The notes under the pieces: generated by a model
Database searches by the model: none
Seen by the model: only the letters and a program-made list of their open reading frames with translations
Told to the model about the DNA's origin: nothing
Program-made: the position numbers and the translations under genes
DNA from: Bacillota bacterium
GTDB lineage: Bacteria > Sysuimicrobiota > Sysuimicrobiia > Sysuimicrobiales > Segetimicrobiaceae
DNA: 60,613 bases
Reading direction: 5' to 3'
NCBI GenBank assembly: GCA_021324255.1
Contig: JAJPJL010000051.1
Span: forward strand, 1 to 60,613
In this document: piece after piece, positions 43,448 through 52,683 of the stretch
How positions within the stretch are numbered: the first letter of the stretch is position 1
Layout: every line of letters begins with the position of its first letter

Positions 43448-45922
43448 ATGGGGCACGTTCGCGTGTCGGGCCGCGCGCTATCGGAGGCCGTACCGCGAGC
43501 CGGTCTGGACCCGCCGCCCGCGTTCTCAGCGCTCGTGCCCGGCGTAACGGCATGCCCGATCGAGCGCGTGCACGCGTGGAGCGCCACGCCGGAGGGGATG
43601 GTCCTGTCCTGTGTCGCCGGGCGGGTCTGGTGCGCGACAGTACGCCTGACGCCGTGGGCTCCGAACATCATCCGCTATCGTCTGACCGCAGGCCCGCACG
43701 CAGGCGCGCCCGCGCCGGCGTACCCGATTCGGGATCCCGACCCCAACGTCGGCCACGAGATCCGTGAAACCGCGGCGGGGTGGCGGTTAGAAACCGACGC
43801 GCTCGTGCTGGAAATCGGCCGGACCCCGTGGACGCTGGCGTACCGGACGGGCGAAGGCCGGCCGCTGACCCGGCAGGTCGCCGACGACGTGAACCTCGGC
43901 GGGGACGTGCTGGGGCCGGCGCCGGGGTTTGAGCTGGACGGAGCCTCGCAGGATCCTGCGCGTCAGGCGCGGCGCGGCTTCGAGACGCTGCTGTTGGACC
44001 CCCACGACCACTGGTATGGGTTCGGGGAAAAGTTCACGGACCTGGACAAGCGCGGGCAGACGATCGACGTGTGGCAGGAAAACGCGGCCGGCGCGCGCAC
44101 CGGGGCCGCGTACAAAAACATCCCGCTCATGATGACCCCGCGCGGCTACGGGGTCTTCGTCAACTCGACGGCCCGGGTGACCTGCTGGATGGGGTCGCGG
44201 TCGACGCGCACGTGGAGCCTGGCGGTGCCCGGGGACACCGTCGAGTACTTTTTCATCGCCGGGACGCTCGCGGAGATCCTCGAGTCCTACGCCCGACTCA
44301 CCGGGTTTCCGCCGGTCCCGCCGCGGTGGTCGTTTGGACTCTGGGCGTCGACGTCGTTCGTGCCGATCGACCAGGCGCAGGTCGGCGCGCGGGCGCGCCG
44401 GCTCCGGCGTGAGGGGATCCCGGCCGACGTCGTGCACCTCGATGCCACGTGGCAGCGTGCGGAAGAACGTTCGGATCTCCGCTGGGACCCCGAGGCGTTT
44501 CCCGACCCGGCGCGGCTGATCAGTGACCTGCACGGCCTGGGATACAAGGTCTCGCTGTGGGAGAACCCCTACGTCTCCATTCACAGTTCCTTGTTCCAGG
44601 AAGGGGCGGCCCGCGGCTACTTTCTTCGCCGGCCGGATGGCTCCGTGTACACGCCGCAGATCGGTTCAGGCGCGGGAGGCCGCCGGTACCCGCTGTGCGC
44701 GATCGTCGACTTTACCAACCCCGCGGCGGCGGAGTGGTTTCGAGCGCTGCACGCGCCGCTGCTCGAGGCCGGCGTGGACACGTTCAAGACGGACTTCGGC
44801 GAGGAGATCCCGGTCGACGCGGTCTTCCACAACGGACGCACCGGCGCCGAGATGCGCAACATGTACGCGCGCCTGTACCAGGAGCTCGTGTTCACCATGC
44901 TCCGAGAGCGCCACGGGGTCGCCGTCATCTGGGCCCGCGCGGCGTGCCCGGGCGCGCAGCAGTTCCCGGTGCATTGGTCCGGGGATCCGCACTGCACCTA
45001 CGAGGACATGGCGGCGACGCTCCGGGGCGGCCTCAGCGCGGGCATGTCCGGCGTCGCGTTCTGGAGCCACGACATCGGTGGGTTCTATGGGACGCCCACT
45101 CCGGATCTGTACGTGCGGTGGGCGCAGTTCGGCCTGTTGTCGGGACACGCGCGCTACCACGGGACGACCGTGCGCGACCCGTGGGCGTTCGGCGACGACA
45201 TCCTTGCGATCTTTCGCCGGTATGCCGTTCTGCGGTCGCGCCTCGTGCCATACCTCTACACGTACGCCTGCTGCGCCGCGGAGACGGGACTCCCGCTCAT
45301 GCGCCCGCTCGTGCTGCGTTACCAGGACGATCCGGCGACGTACGGGATCGACCTGCAGTATCTGCTCGGCGACGAGCTGCTCATCGCGCCCGTGTTCGAT
45401 CCCGACGGCCGCGTGGCCGCCTACCTGCCGCGCGGGCGATGGACGGATTTCTGGACGGGCGAGGTGATCCAGGGGCCCTGCGCGATCCGGCGGCTCGCTC
45501 CGCGTGACGTCCTGCCGGTCTACGTGAGGGAGAACAGTCTGGTGCCGCTGGGGCCGCCCCTGCAGTACGCCGGTGAGCGCCCCTGCGACCCGCTCACGGT
45601 GGAGGCCTACGTCACGGCCGAAGCGCGGTTCACCCTGCGGGGCGAGGACGAACAGCTGCCGCTGACCGTACGGCGCGAGGGGCCGGCGTTCGACTTCGAG
45701 GCGGGCGCCGCGGCCGCCACGTACACCGTGCGATTCCACGGCGCCGGGGACGCGGCCGCGGCGACGGCGGACGGGAGGCCGCTTGCTCGGGTGGCTGATC
45801 CAGCCGAGCTCGACCGGATCTCCGAGGGGTGGGTTGTCGCGTCCGGGGTCGTCACCGTCAAGGCCCGTGCGAGGCGCATACGCCTGGCGGGTTGCCCCGA
45901 GTTCCCCGCGGCGCCATCGTGA
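43448..45922 (+). CDS. Glycoside hydrolase family 31, alpha-xylosidase-like
   Basis: An 824-residue GH31 enzyme. An N-terminal beta-sandwich is followed by the catalytic barrel and C-terminal sheet domains. The nucleophile is Asp449 in FKTDFGEEIP, and the acid/base is Asp513 in HWSGDPHCTYEDM. FWSHDIGGFYG follows as in YicI-type alpha-xylosidases. These release alpha-xylose from xyloglucan-type oligosaccharides; an alpha-glucosidase specificity is possible. No signal peptide is seen, so action is intracellular on imported sugars. ATG 43448 has only a weak ribosome-binding site, so the start is uncertain. It is convergent with the sugar ABC operon. Confidence 0.9.
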   Translation: MGHVRVSGRALSEAVPRAGLDPPPAFSALVPGVTACPIERVHAWSATPEGMVLSCVAGRVWCATVRLTPWAPNIIRYRLTAGPHAGAPAPAYPIRDPDPNVGHEIRETAAGWRLETDALVLEIGRTPWTLAYRTGEGRPLTRQVADDVNLGGDVLGPAPGFELDGASQDPARQARRGFETLLLDPHDHWYGFGEKFTDLDKRGQTIDVWQENAAGARTGAAYKNIPLMMTPRGYGVFVNSTARVTCWMGSRSTRTWSLAVPGDTVEYFFIAGTLAEILESYARLTGFPPVPPRWSFGLWASTSFVPIDQAQVGARARRLRREGIPADVVHLDATWQRAEERSDLRWDPEAFPDPARLISDLHGLGYKVSLWENPYVSIHSSLFQEGAARGYFLRRPDGSVYTPQIGSGAGGRRYPLCAIVDFTNPAAAEWFRALHAPLLEAGVDTFKTDFGEEIPVDAVFHNGRTGAEMRNMYARLYQELVFTMLRERHGVAVIWARAACPGAQQFPVHWSGDPHCTYEDMAATLRGGLSAGMSGVAFWSHDIGGFYGTPTPDLYVRWAQFGLLSGHARYHGTTVRDPWAFGDDILAIFRRYAVLRSRLVPYLYTYACCAAETGLPLMRPLVLRYQDDPATYGIDLQYLLGDELLIAPVFDPDGRVAAYLPRGRWTDFWTGEVIQGPCAIRRLAPRDVLPVYVRENSLVPLGPPLQYAGERPCDPLTVEAYVTAEARFTLRGEDEQLPLTVRREGPAFDFEAGAAAATYTVRFHGAGDAAAATADGRPLARVADPAELDRISEGWVVASGVVTVKARARRIRLAGCPEFPAAPS

Positions 45923-45955
45923 GGTACGCGCCTGCCGGTCCACCCACCGCGCGAC

Positions 45956-46777
45956 CTATCCCTTGACCGCCCCGAGCGTCAGGCCGCGGACGACGTGCCG
46001 CTGCAGCGCGAGGGTCAGGATCACGGTCGGGATCATGACGAGGACGGCGGCGGCGCTCATCTCGTTGTACAGAGGACCGACGTCGGTGTTGAACCCCGCG
46101 ATGACGACCGGCAGCGTCTTGGAGTGCACGCCCGACAGGATCAGCGCGAACAGGAACTCGTTCCAAGAGAGCAGGAACGCGAAGATGCCGGTCACGACGA
46201 GCCCCGGCGCCGCGAGCGGCAGGACGACGTCCCGAAACGCCCGGTACCGCGAGCACCCGTCCACAAATGCCGCTTCCTCGACGTCCCGGGGCACCTCGTC
46301 GAAGAAGCCGATCATGAGCCAGATCGTGAATGGCAGCGCGAAGGACACGTACGCGAGGATGAGCCCCGTGTAGGTGTCCAGGAGCCCCAGCCGCAGCATC
46401 ATGAGGAAGTACGGCACGACGAGTGCGATGCGCGGCACCATGCGGGTCATCAGGATCAGGAACCGAATCGTCGCGGCGCCCTTGAACGCGAAGCGCGAGA
46501 AGCCGTACGCGGCGAGCGCGCCGAGCCCCATGGCGCCGACGGTCGTGCCGGCAGCGACGGCGAGGCTGTTGGCGAAGTACTGCGCAAACGGCACCTCGAA
46601 GAGCACCTGCCGGTAGCTGTCCCAGACCGGCGGGACGAACCACCGCGGCGGTCTCAGGTATAGCTGCAGCTCCGTCTTCACGGACGCGGACAGCATCCAA
46701 AAGAGCGGGACGAGCGTCCACACCAGGACCGCCGCGGCGAGCAACGCCGTTCCGGCAGCGCGCACGCCCCGCTTCAT
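45956..46777 (-). CDS. Sugar ABC transporter permease (MalG-like)
   Basis: A 273-residue carbohydrate permease. The N-terminal helix AAAVLVWTLVPLFWMLSASV is standard. The EAA loop reads DVEEAAFVDGCSRYRAFRDV, and the C-terminus LQRHVVRGLTLGAVKG is the family end. Its start overlaps the upstream permease stop as ATGA. It is the third gene of a minus-strand operon (binding protein, MalF-like, MalG-like). Confidence 0.94.
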   Translation of the reverse strand: MKRGVRAAGTALLAAAVLVWTLVPLFWMLSASVKTELQLYLRPPRWFVPPVWDSYRQVLFEVPFAQYFANSLAVAAGTTVGAMGLGALAAYGFSRFAFKGAATIRFLILMTRMVPRIALVVPYFLMMLRLGLLDTYTGLILAYVSFALPFTIWLMIGFFDEVPRDVEEAAFVDGCSRYRAFRDVVLPLAAPGLVVTGIFAFLLSWNEFLFALILSGVHSKTLPVVIAGFNTDVGPLYNEMSAAAVLVMIPTVILTLALQRHVVRGLTLGAVKG

Positions 46778-47640
46778 GCGGCGCGCTCCCGCGCCAGCAG
46801 CCGCAGGAGCGCGAGCGACATCGCGGCCACGAGCACCAGCGTGAGGGTCGACAGCGCGCTCGCGAGCCCCACGCGTCCAAAGCCGAAGATTCGGTAGTTG
46901 AGCATCTGGATGGTTTCCGTGGCGGTTCCGGGACCGCCGGACGTCAACACGTAGAAGATGTCGAACTCCCGGAACGCATCCATGGCGCGGATGAGGACGG
47001 CGACGACCATGATGTACCGCAGCAGCGGCAGCGTGATGTGCCAGAACGTCTGCCACGCGCCGGCGCCGTCGACCATGGCCGCCTCGAAAAACTCATGTGG
47101 CTGGCTCACGATGCCCGCGTGGAGGACCAGGAACATAAAGGGGATCGTGCGCCACGCGTCCAGGAGGATGAGTGCGACCATGGCCAGCCCGGGATCGCTG
47201 AGCCACGGCGGTCCCGCGATGCCGATCCGGCGGAGGTAGTAATTGACGATGCCGAGATCCGGATGGAACATCAGCCGCCACATGGTGCCCGACACGACGG
47301 GGGTGATGAACAAGGGGAGCAGGATCACCGGTCGCACGAGATCGAAGACCCGCGCCCGCTGGGCGAACACGACAGCCAGGAAGAGGCCGGCGACGAGCTC
47401 GAGGCTCACGGCCCCCGCCATGAACACCGCGGAGACCGCCGTGTCGTGCGCCACCTGCGGGTCGGTCACCAGGCCCACGTAGTTGCCCAGCCCAATCAGG
47501 TGCGTCTCCGAGGGGCGCACCAGCCACCACGAGTACAGGCTGATCACGACCGCGTAGGCCAGCGGAAACAGATCGATCAGCAGCAGGAACGCAATGCCCG
47601 GAGCGAGCCACGGGAGTCCGCCCCGGGCATACCGCACCAT
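46774..47640 (-). CDS. Sugar ABC transporter permease (MalF-like)
   Basis: A 288-residue permease of the MalF/UgpA type. It starts with PGIAFLLLIDLFPLAYAVVI and has the family segment VIGLGNYVGLVTDPQVA-like region near residue 50. The EAA loop is EFFEAAMVDGAGAWQTFWHI. Seven bases separate it from the binding-protein stop; it overlaps the MalG-like gene by four. It forms the membrane channel with that partner. Confidence 0.94.
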   Translation of the reverse strand: MVRYARGGLPWLAPGIAFLLLIDLFPLAYAVVISLYSWWLVRPSETHLIGLGNYVGLVTDPQVAHDTAVSAVFMAGAVSLELVAGLFLAVVFAQRARVFDLVRPVILLPLFITPVVSGTMWRLMFHPDLGIVNYYLRRIGIAGPPWLSDPGLAMVALILLDAWRTIPFMFLVLHAGIVSQPHEFFEAAMVDGAGAWQTFWHITLPLLRYIMVVAVLIRAMDAFREFDIFYVLTSGGPGTATETIQMLNYRIFGFGRVGLASALSTLTLVLVAAMSLALLRLLARERAA

Positions 47641-47647
47641 CGCGGTC

Positions 47648-48901
47648 TTACTTCGCCATGATCCGCCCGAGGCTCGCGTCGAGCTCCTTCAGCCCGTCGG
47701 GAACCGAGATCGCGCCGGTGGAGATCTTAGCGGCCGCCTGGCGGAGCGCCTCCTGGATGTCGGGCCACTGGGGGACGCGCGTGCGCGACCGCGCGATCTT
47801 CAGGTTGGCCAGGAGCGCCGGGGCGTAGGGCAGGGCCGCGTCGACCTTGGGATCCTGCAGGACTGACACGCGGGGGCTGTGGATGGCGGACGACGTCGCG
47901 GGATAGAGCGCCGCCGTGGTGCCGAACTCCTTGCCGGTGATCCACTGCACGAACTTGGCCGCCGCGTCCTTATGCGAGGTCTTGGCGGCCACCCCGATCG
48001 TCCACACGCCGCGCATCGGATCCCGTCCCGCCGGCCCCTTCGGCATGAGAGCGTAGCCAAGCTTGCCGGCTACGGTGGAGTTTGCCGGGTCCTCCATCGG
48101 CCGGGCGCCCGACGCCCATTGGATCGCCATCACTGCCTTACCGAGTTGCACCGCCTTGTTCACATCGGCGAAGGAGTAGCTCTGGACGCTCGGCGGCGCG
48201 TACTTCAGGAGCTGCACGAACTCGCCGGCGCCGCGGCGGGCTTCCGGCGTTTCTGCGGACGGCCGGTCGTTCTTGTCCAGCACGTCGCCGCCATACGACC
48301 ACATGAGCAGCAGCATGTAAAGGCCGGTCTGCTGGTCGCTGCCCGCGGTGGTGACGATCCCGGCGACGCCCTTCGCAGGGTCGTTGAGCATTTGCGCATC
48401 GCGGAGCACGTCGTCCCAGGTGTCCGGGACCTTGAGGCCGCGCTGCTGAAAGACGTCCTTGCGGTAGATGAAGAGCTGCACGTTCGGGTCAACGGGAAGA
48501 GCGTACAACTTCCCGCGGTACCGTCCGGCCGCGACCGTGGACGGCACGAAGTCTCCGAGATCGATCTGCTTCGTGACGTCGTCGAGCGGGGCGAGGAAGT
48601 CGGCGAGCGCCGGAACCCACGGTTCGTCCATGAACAGCACGTCGTAGCGGTTCGCCGACGTCGACAGGGAGAGCAGTGTCTTCTTGTAGAGGTCGTCGTA
48701 CGGCGAGGCGTCGATCTGCACGTGGACGCCGGTCGACTGTTCGAACTTCGAGATGTTGGCGCGGAGCACGTCTTCCTTGTAGCCGGCGAGGAATGCCAGC
48801 GAGATGGTCTCCCCTGGGGCCGCCGCCACCGGCGCTCCGCCCACGGGGCCGATCAGGATCGCCGCGAGCACCATGCACGCGATCCGAACGCGGATGTTCA
48901 T
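47648..48901 (-). CDS. Sugar ABC transporter substrate-binding protein, copy 1
   Basis: A 417-residue family-1 binding protein with a signal peptide (ACMVLAAILIGPVGGAPVAA). The mature part begins ETISLAFLAGYKEDVLRANI and continues YDVLFMDEPWVPALADFLAP and LFIYRKDVFQQRGLKVPDTW. GGAGGG lies six bases before the ATG. It heads the operon with two permeases. Its strongest relative is the divergent copy at 49470, with 158 bases nearly identical. The ligand is most likely an arabinose- or xylose-containing oligosaccharide, given the enzyme genes on both sides. Confidence 0.93.
   Translation of the reverse strand: MNIRVRIACMVLAAILIGPVGGAPVAAAPGETISLAFLAGYKEDVLRANISKFEQSTGVHVQIDASPYDDLYKKTLLSLSTSANRYDVLFMDEPWVPALADFLAPLDDVTKQIDLGDFVPSTVAAGRYRGKLYALPVDPNVQLFIYRKDVFQQRGLKVPDTWDDVLRDAQMLNDPAKGVAGIVTTAGSDQQTGLYMLLLMWSYGGDVLDKNDRPSAETPEARRGAGEFVQLLKYAPPSVQSYSFADVNKAVQLGKAVMAIQWASGARPMEDPANSTVAGKLGYALMPKGPAGRDPMRGVWTIGVAAKTSHKDAAAKFVQWITGKEFGTTAALYPATSSAIHSPRVSVLQDPKVDAALPYAPALLANLKIARSRTRVPQWPDIQEALRQAAAKISTGAISVPDGLKELDASLGRIMAK
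48624..48781 (-). repeat. Inverted 158-bp repeat, left copy (inside binding protein copy 1)
   Basis: Read on the minus strand, this tract equals 49590-49747 on the plus strand with a single mismatch (CAC against CGC). Synonymous sites are as conserved as the rest, unlike the flanking parts of the two genes, which differ at many third positions. Confidence 0.95.
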
Positions 48902-49469
48902 CGCTGTCCCTCCTCGATATGGCGGTCATCGTTTGCGCGCTCGCGCGCTGGCGGGGAGTGGGACGGTCCGGCGGGCCTCTCATCGGATGACTCGCCGAAC
49001 CGGCATCCTGCGATTCCCATGCGCCGCGCGCGCCTTCGTCACGAGGACGGAGGTCCCGCCGTCCGCCCGTCCGGACCGCCCGCCAGTTCGGCCTCGTCGG
49101 GCCCGCGCCCCAGCGCCGCCCATCGGCGATGGCACGCGGCCCGGGATACGCGGTCACCCGGACCGCTCCCGGCAGCCGCCGGCGCAGCGGAGCGACCTGA
49201 GCCGGGACCGCGAGCCACGCACGAGAACGTCGCCTCGCGATCGCCGACCGTCTTCGCCAGTCTCCGCTCGATCGCCCACGTCTGGCGCACCGCACCGTCC
49301 CGTTGTCGGACGTATCGCACGCCGCACGGCACTTCGGAGAAAAAGCGGAGGGATAGTGTTCCCTGATGCCGTAGACGTTTCCTGTCTGCGTCGGCGACAC
49401 CCGCTGGTCGGGACGCGGGCGGCATCCCACGGTTCGATGTCGGCGTCCGCCACAGAAGGGGGTTCGTGC
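48902..49469. other. Divergent promoter region between the two sugar-binding protein genes
   Basis: 568 bp. No gene is supported on either strand. It must carry the promoters of both transporter genes. I see no near-consensus promoter, and no regulator gene is adjacent. AGAAGGGGG (49455-49463) is the ribosome-binding site of copy 2. Confidence 0.5.
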
Positions 49470-50720
49470 ATGCGCAGTCTGATGCGGCTGATCTGCGTCG
49501 GCCTGGTGGTCGCCGTGGCGGGTGCGGCGGCGGCCGCGCCGTTGTGGGCCGCCGCGGAGGAGACGATCTCGCTCGCATTTTCCGCCGGGTACAAGGAAGA
49601 CGTGCTCCGCGCCAACATCTCGAAGTTCGAACAGTCGACCGGCGTCCGCGTGCAGATCGACGCCTCGCCGTACGACGACCTCTACAAGAAGACACTGCTC
49701 TCCCTGTCGACGTCGGCGAACCGCTACGACGTGCTGTTCATGGACGAGTTGTGGGTGCCTGGCCTGGCGCGCTTTCTCATGCCGCTCGACGCGCTGGCGA
49801 AGCAGCTCGATGTCGCCGATTTTGCGCCCGCGGCCATGCAGGCTGGCGTCGTGCAAGGCCGGCTGTACGGCATCCCGGCAGACCCGAACGTGCAGCTGTT
49901 CATCTACCGCAAGGACGTCTTTCAGCAGCGCGGCCTCAAGGTCCCCGACACGTGGGACGAGGTGCTTCGCGACGCGCAAATGCTGAATGACCCGGCGAAG
50001 GGTGTCGCCGGGATTGTCACCACCGCAGGCGGCGACCTGCAAACCGCCCTCGACATGCTCCTCTTCATGTGGTCGTACGGCGGGGACGTGCTCGACCGCG
50101 ACGGCCGGGCGAGCGCCGACACCCCGGCGGTCCGACGAGGCGTGGACATGTTCCTGCAGTTGCTGAAGTATGCGCCGCCGGGAGTGCAGAGCTACTCGTA
50201 TCCGGACATCACCAAGACGATGCAGCTCGGCAGGGCGATGACGGCGATCCAGTGGGCCGGGGGCGCCCGGCCGATGGAGGACCCGGCGAACTCGACCGTG
50301 GCCGGCAAACTCGGATACGCGCTGATGCCGCGAGGCACGCAGCGGGCGCCCATGCGCGGTGTCTGGGTGATCGGCATCGCCGGCTCCACGCAGCACCGGG
50401 AGGCCGCATGGAAGTTTGCCCAGTGGGTGACTGGACGCGAGTTCGGGCTGGCCTCTGTGCTCTATCCGGCGAAGGCCGCCGCCATGCATAGCGCGCGCGT
50501 CTCCGTGCTCACCGATCCAAAGGTGGTCGCGACGCTACCCTACGCTCCGGCGCTCCTCGCCAACCTGCGCATCTCGCGCGCGCGGGCCCGCGTGCCGCAG
50601 TTTCCGGATATCCAAGAGGCAGTGCGCGAGGCCGCCGCCGGCATCACGACCGGCCGGACGCCCGTTCCCGACGGGCTCAAGGCGCTGGACGCGAGCATCA
50701 ACCGCGTCATGGCCAAGTAG
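49470..50720 (+). CDS. Sugar ABC transporter substrate-binding protein, copy 2
   Basis: A 416-residue binding protein, paralogue of copy 1 in the opposite orientation. The signal peptide is MRLICVGLVVAVAGAAAAA with the mature start around ETISLAFSAGYKEDVLRANI. It keeps all the same landmarks, such as LFIYRKDVFQQRGLKVPDTW and MEDPANSTVAGKLGYALMP. No permease follows; the GH127 gene starts one base after its stop. It probably delivers a second ligand to the permeases encoded on the minus strand. ATG 49470 follows AGAAGGGGG. Confidence 0.93.
   Translation: MRSLMRLICVGLVVAVAGAAAAAPLWAAAEETISLAFSAGYKEDVLRANISKFEQSTGVRVQIDASPYDDLYKKTLLSLSTSANRYDVLFMDELWVPGLARFLMPLDALAKQLDVADFAPAAMQAGVVQGRLYGIPADPNVQLFIYRKDVFQQRGLKVPDTWDEVLRDAQMLNDPAKGVAGIVTTAGGDLQTALDMLLFMWSYGGDVLDRDGRASADTPAVRRGVDMFLQLLKYAPPGVQSYSYPDITKTMQLGRAMTAIQWAGGARPMEDPANSTVAGKLGYALMPRGTQRAPMRGVWVIGIAGSTQHREAAWKFAQWVTGREFGLASVLYPAKAAAMHSARVSVLTDPKVVATLPYAPALLANLRISRARARVPQFPDIQEAVREAAAGITTGRTPVPDGLKALDASINRVMAK
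49590..49747 (+). repeat. Inverted 158-bp repeat, right copy (inside binding protein copy 2)
   Basis: Partner of 48624-48781. The arms are separated by 808 bases that include both start codons and the whole divergent promoter region, so recombination between them would invert that region. Confidence 0.95.
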
Positions 50721-50721
50721 G

Positions 50722-52668
50722 GTGGGGGTGTCGGTGCCGCCCGCAGCGGGCGCCGGGCCGGTCGACGTACGGCGCAGCCCCGCGGCGGTACTGCGGACGC
50801 TGGACGCGCGTGGCGTGGCGCTTGCGGGCGGCCTCTGGGGCGCGCGCCAATCGGTCAATCGCGACCGTGCACTGCCGCACGGGCTCAGGATGCTGGAGGC
50901 CGCGGGGAACCTCGACAATCTGCGGAGCGCGGCGGGACGGTCAGCGCGGCAGTACCGCGGGCCCGTGTTCATGGACTCGGACGTGTACAAGTGGCTCGAG
51001 GCCGCCTCGTACGAGGTCGCCCGCGCGCCGTCCGACAGCCTCACCGCGGCGATGCAACCGCTGATCGAGTTGGTGGCCGCGGCCCAACAGGAGGACGGTT
51101 ACGTCAATTCCTATTTCCAGGTCGCGGAACGGGGGCGGCGCTGGACCGATTTTGCGTACGGTCACGAGCTGTACTGCGCCGGGCATCTCTTCCAGGCCGC
51201 CGTGGCCCACCACCGCGCGACCGGGACCACACCTCTGCTCGGTATCGCCCGCCGGTTTGCGGACTACCTGTGCGCGACCTTCGGCGCGAACCGGCGGATC
51301 GGCGTGCCCGGCCACCCGGAAGTTGAGACCGCACTGGTGGAACTCTTCCGGGAAACCGGGGCCCGCGCCTACCTCGACCTCGCCGCGTTTTTCGTCGATC
51401 AGCGGGGGAGGGGATGGCTCGGTCCCGGGCGCTACAACAGTCCGGCGCATTATCAAGACCGTGTGCCGGTTCGCGAGTCCGCCGAGCTCGAGGGCCACGC
51501 CGTGCGGGCGCAGTACCTCACCGCCGGCGTCGCCGACCTGTACCTCGAAACGGCAGAGGCGGCGCTCCTCGACGCGGTCACCCGGCAGTGGAACGACCTC
51601 GTCACGCACAAGCTCTACATCACCGGGGCGGTCGGGTCGCGCCACCTGGCCGAGGCGGTCGGGCAGCCCTACGAACTGCCGAATGAGCTCGCGTACGGCG
51701 AGACCTGCGCGGCGATCGCGAGCTTCATGTGGAGCTGGCGTATGCTGTTGGCGACCGGCCAGAGCCGTTTCGCCGATCTCATGGAACGGACACTGTACAA
51801 CGGTATCCTGAGCGGGGTATCGCTTGACGGAGACCGGTATTTCTATGTGAATCCGCTCGCCAGCAACGGCCGCGACGAGCGCCTGAGCCGGGGTGGGTGC
51901 CGGCGGCAGGAGTGGCACCGGGTGGCGTGCTGCCCGCCGAACGTCATGCGGCTGCTGGCGTCGCTCGGCCACTACGTCGCGACCCGGGATGAGGGAGGAC
52001 TCCAGCTCCACCAGTACGCGGGGGCGCGCATCGCGGCCGATCCCCTCCCAGGGCGGTCCGTTGCGTTGCGCGTGGACACCGCGTACCCCTGGGACGGGCA
52101 GGTCACGGTGACGATCGAAGACAGTGCAGGGGCCCCGTGGCGGCTGCGCCTCCGCGTGCCCGGGTGGGCCGACGCCTGGGCCGTTCGAGTCAACGGCACG
52201 GCCGCCGACGTCATGCCGGACGGGGCCGGCTACGTCGGGCTCGATCGCCGCTGGCGGTCCGGGGATGTTGTCGACGTTGAGTGGCGGCTCACGCCCAGAT
52301 TTGTGGAGGCCCACCCTCACATCGAATCCGCATGGGGGTGCGTGGCGATTGAGCGCGGTCCGGTCGTCTACTGCCTCGAGCACGCCGACCATCCGCAGGT
52401 GTCGGTGTTCGACGTGGAGGCCGACACGAGCGCGCCGCTCAGGGCCGCGCACGTGCCGGATCTGCTCGGAGGCGTGACCGTGATTCGCGGGTCGGGGGCG
52501 GCCGTTGATACGTCGCCGTGGAACGGGCGTCTCTACGGGCCGCTCGGGACCAGCGCCGCGGCGGCGCGCCGGCCGATCGAGTTCGTGGCGATTCCGTACT
52601 ACGCCTGGGCCAACCGGGGCCCAGGCGCGATGCGCGTGTGGATTCCGAGGGCCGGGCGCGGTCTCTAG
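50722..52668 (+). CDS. Glycoside hydrolase family 127, beta-L-arabinofuranosidase-like
   Basis: A 648-residue DUF1680/GH127 protein. The zinc-cysteine site of characterised members is intact: Glu327 and Cys329 in YGETCAAIA, and Cys403-Cys404 in ACCPPNVMR, where one Cys is the nucleophile. Other landmarks are FMDSDVYKWLEAASYE, QQEDGYVNSYFQ and GHELYCAGHLFQAAVAHH. It releases L-arabinofuranose from beta-arabino-oligosaccharides. The GTG start lies one base after the binding-protein stop, so the two are translated together. There is no signal peptide, consistent with intracellular processing after uptake. Confidence 0.93.
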   Translation: MGVSVPPAAGAGPVDVRRSPAAVLRTLDARGVALAGGLWGARQSVNRDRALPHGLRMLEAAGNLDNLRSAAGRSARQYRGPVFMDSDVYKWLEAASYEVARAPSDSLTAAMQPLIELVAAAQQEDGYVNSYFQVAERGRRWTDFAYGHELYCAGHLFQAAVAHHRATGTTPLLGIARRFADYLCATFGANRRIGVPGHPEVETALVELFRETGARAYLDLAAFFVDQRGRGWLGPGRYNSPAHYQDRVPVRESAELEGHAVRAQYLTAGVADLYLETAEAALLDAVTRQWNDLVTHKLYITGAVGSRHLAEAVGQPYELPNELAYGETCAAIASFMWSWRMLLATGQSRFADLMERTLYNGILSGVSLDGDRYFYVNPLASNGRDERLSRGGCRRQEWHRVACCPPNVMRLLASLGHYVATRDEGGLQLHQYAGARIAADPLPGRSVALRVDTAYPWDGQVTVTIEDSAGAPWRLRLRVPGWADAWAVRVNGTAADVMPDGAGYVGLDRRWRSGDVVDVEWRLTPRFVEAHPHIESAWGCVAIERGPVVYCLEHADHPQVSVFDVEADTSAPLRAAHVPDLLGGVTVIRGSGAAVDTSPWNGRLYGPLGTSAAAARRPIEFVAIPYYAWANRGPGAMRVWIPRAGRGL

Positions 52669-52683
52669 GCCGGCATGCTCCCG

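Noticed and set aside
49039-49469. Minus-strand frame in the gap between binding-protein genes as a possible regulator
   Set aside because: No helix-turn-helix or other domain could be recognised and it overlaps the coding start of copy 2.
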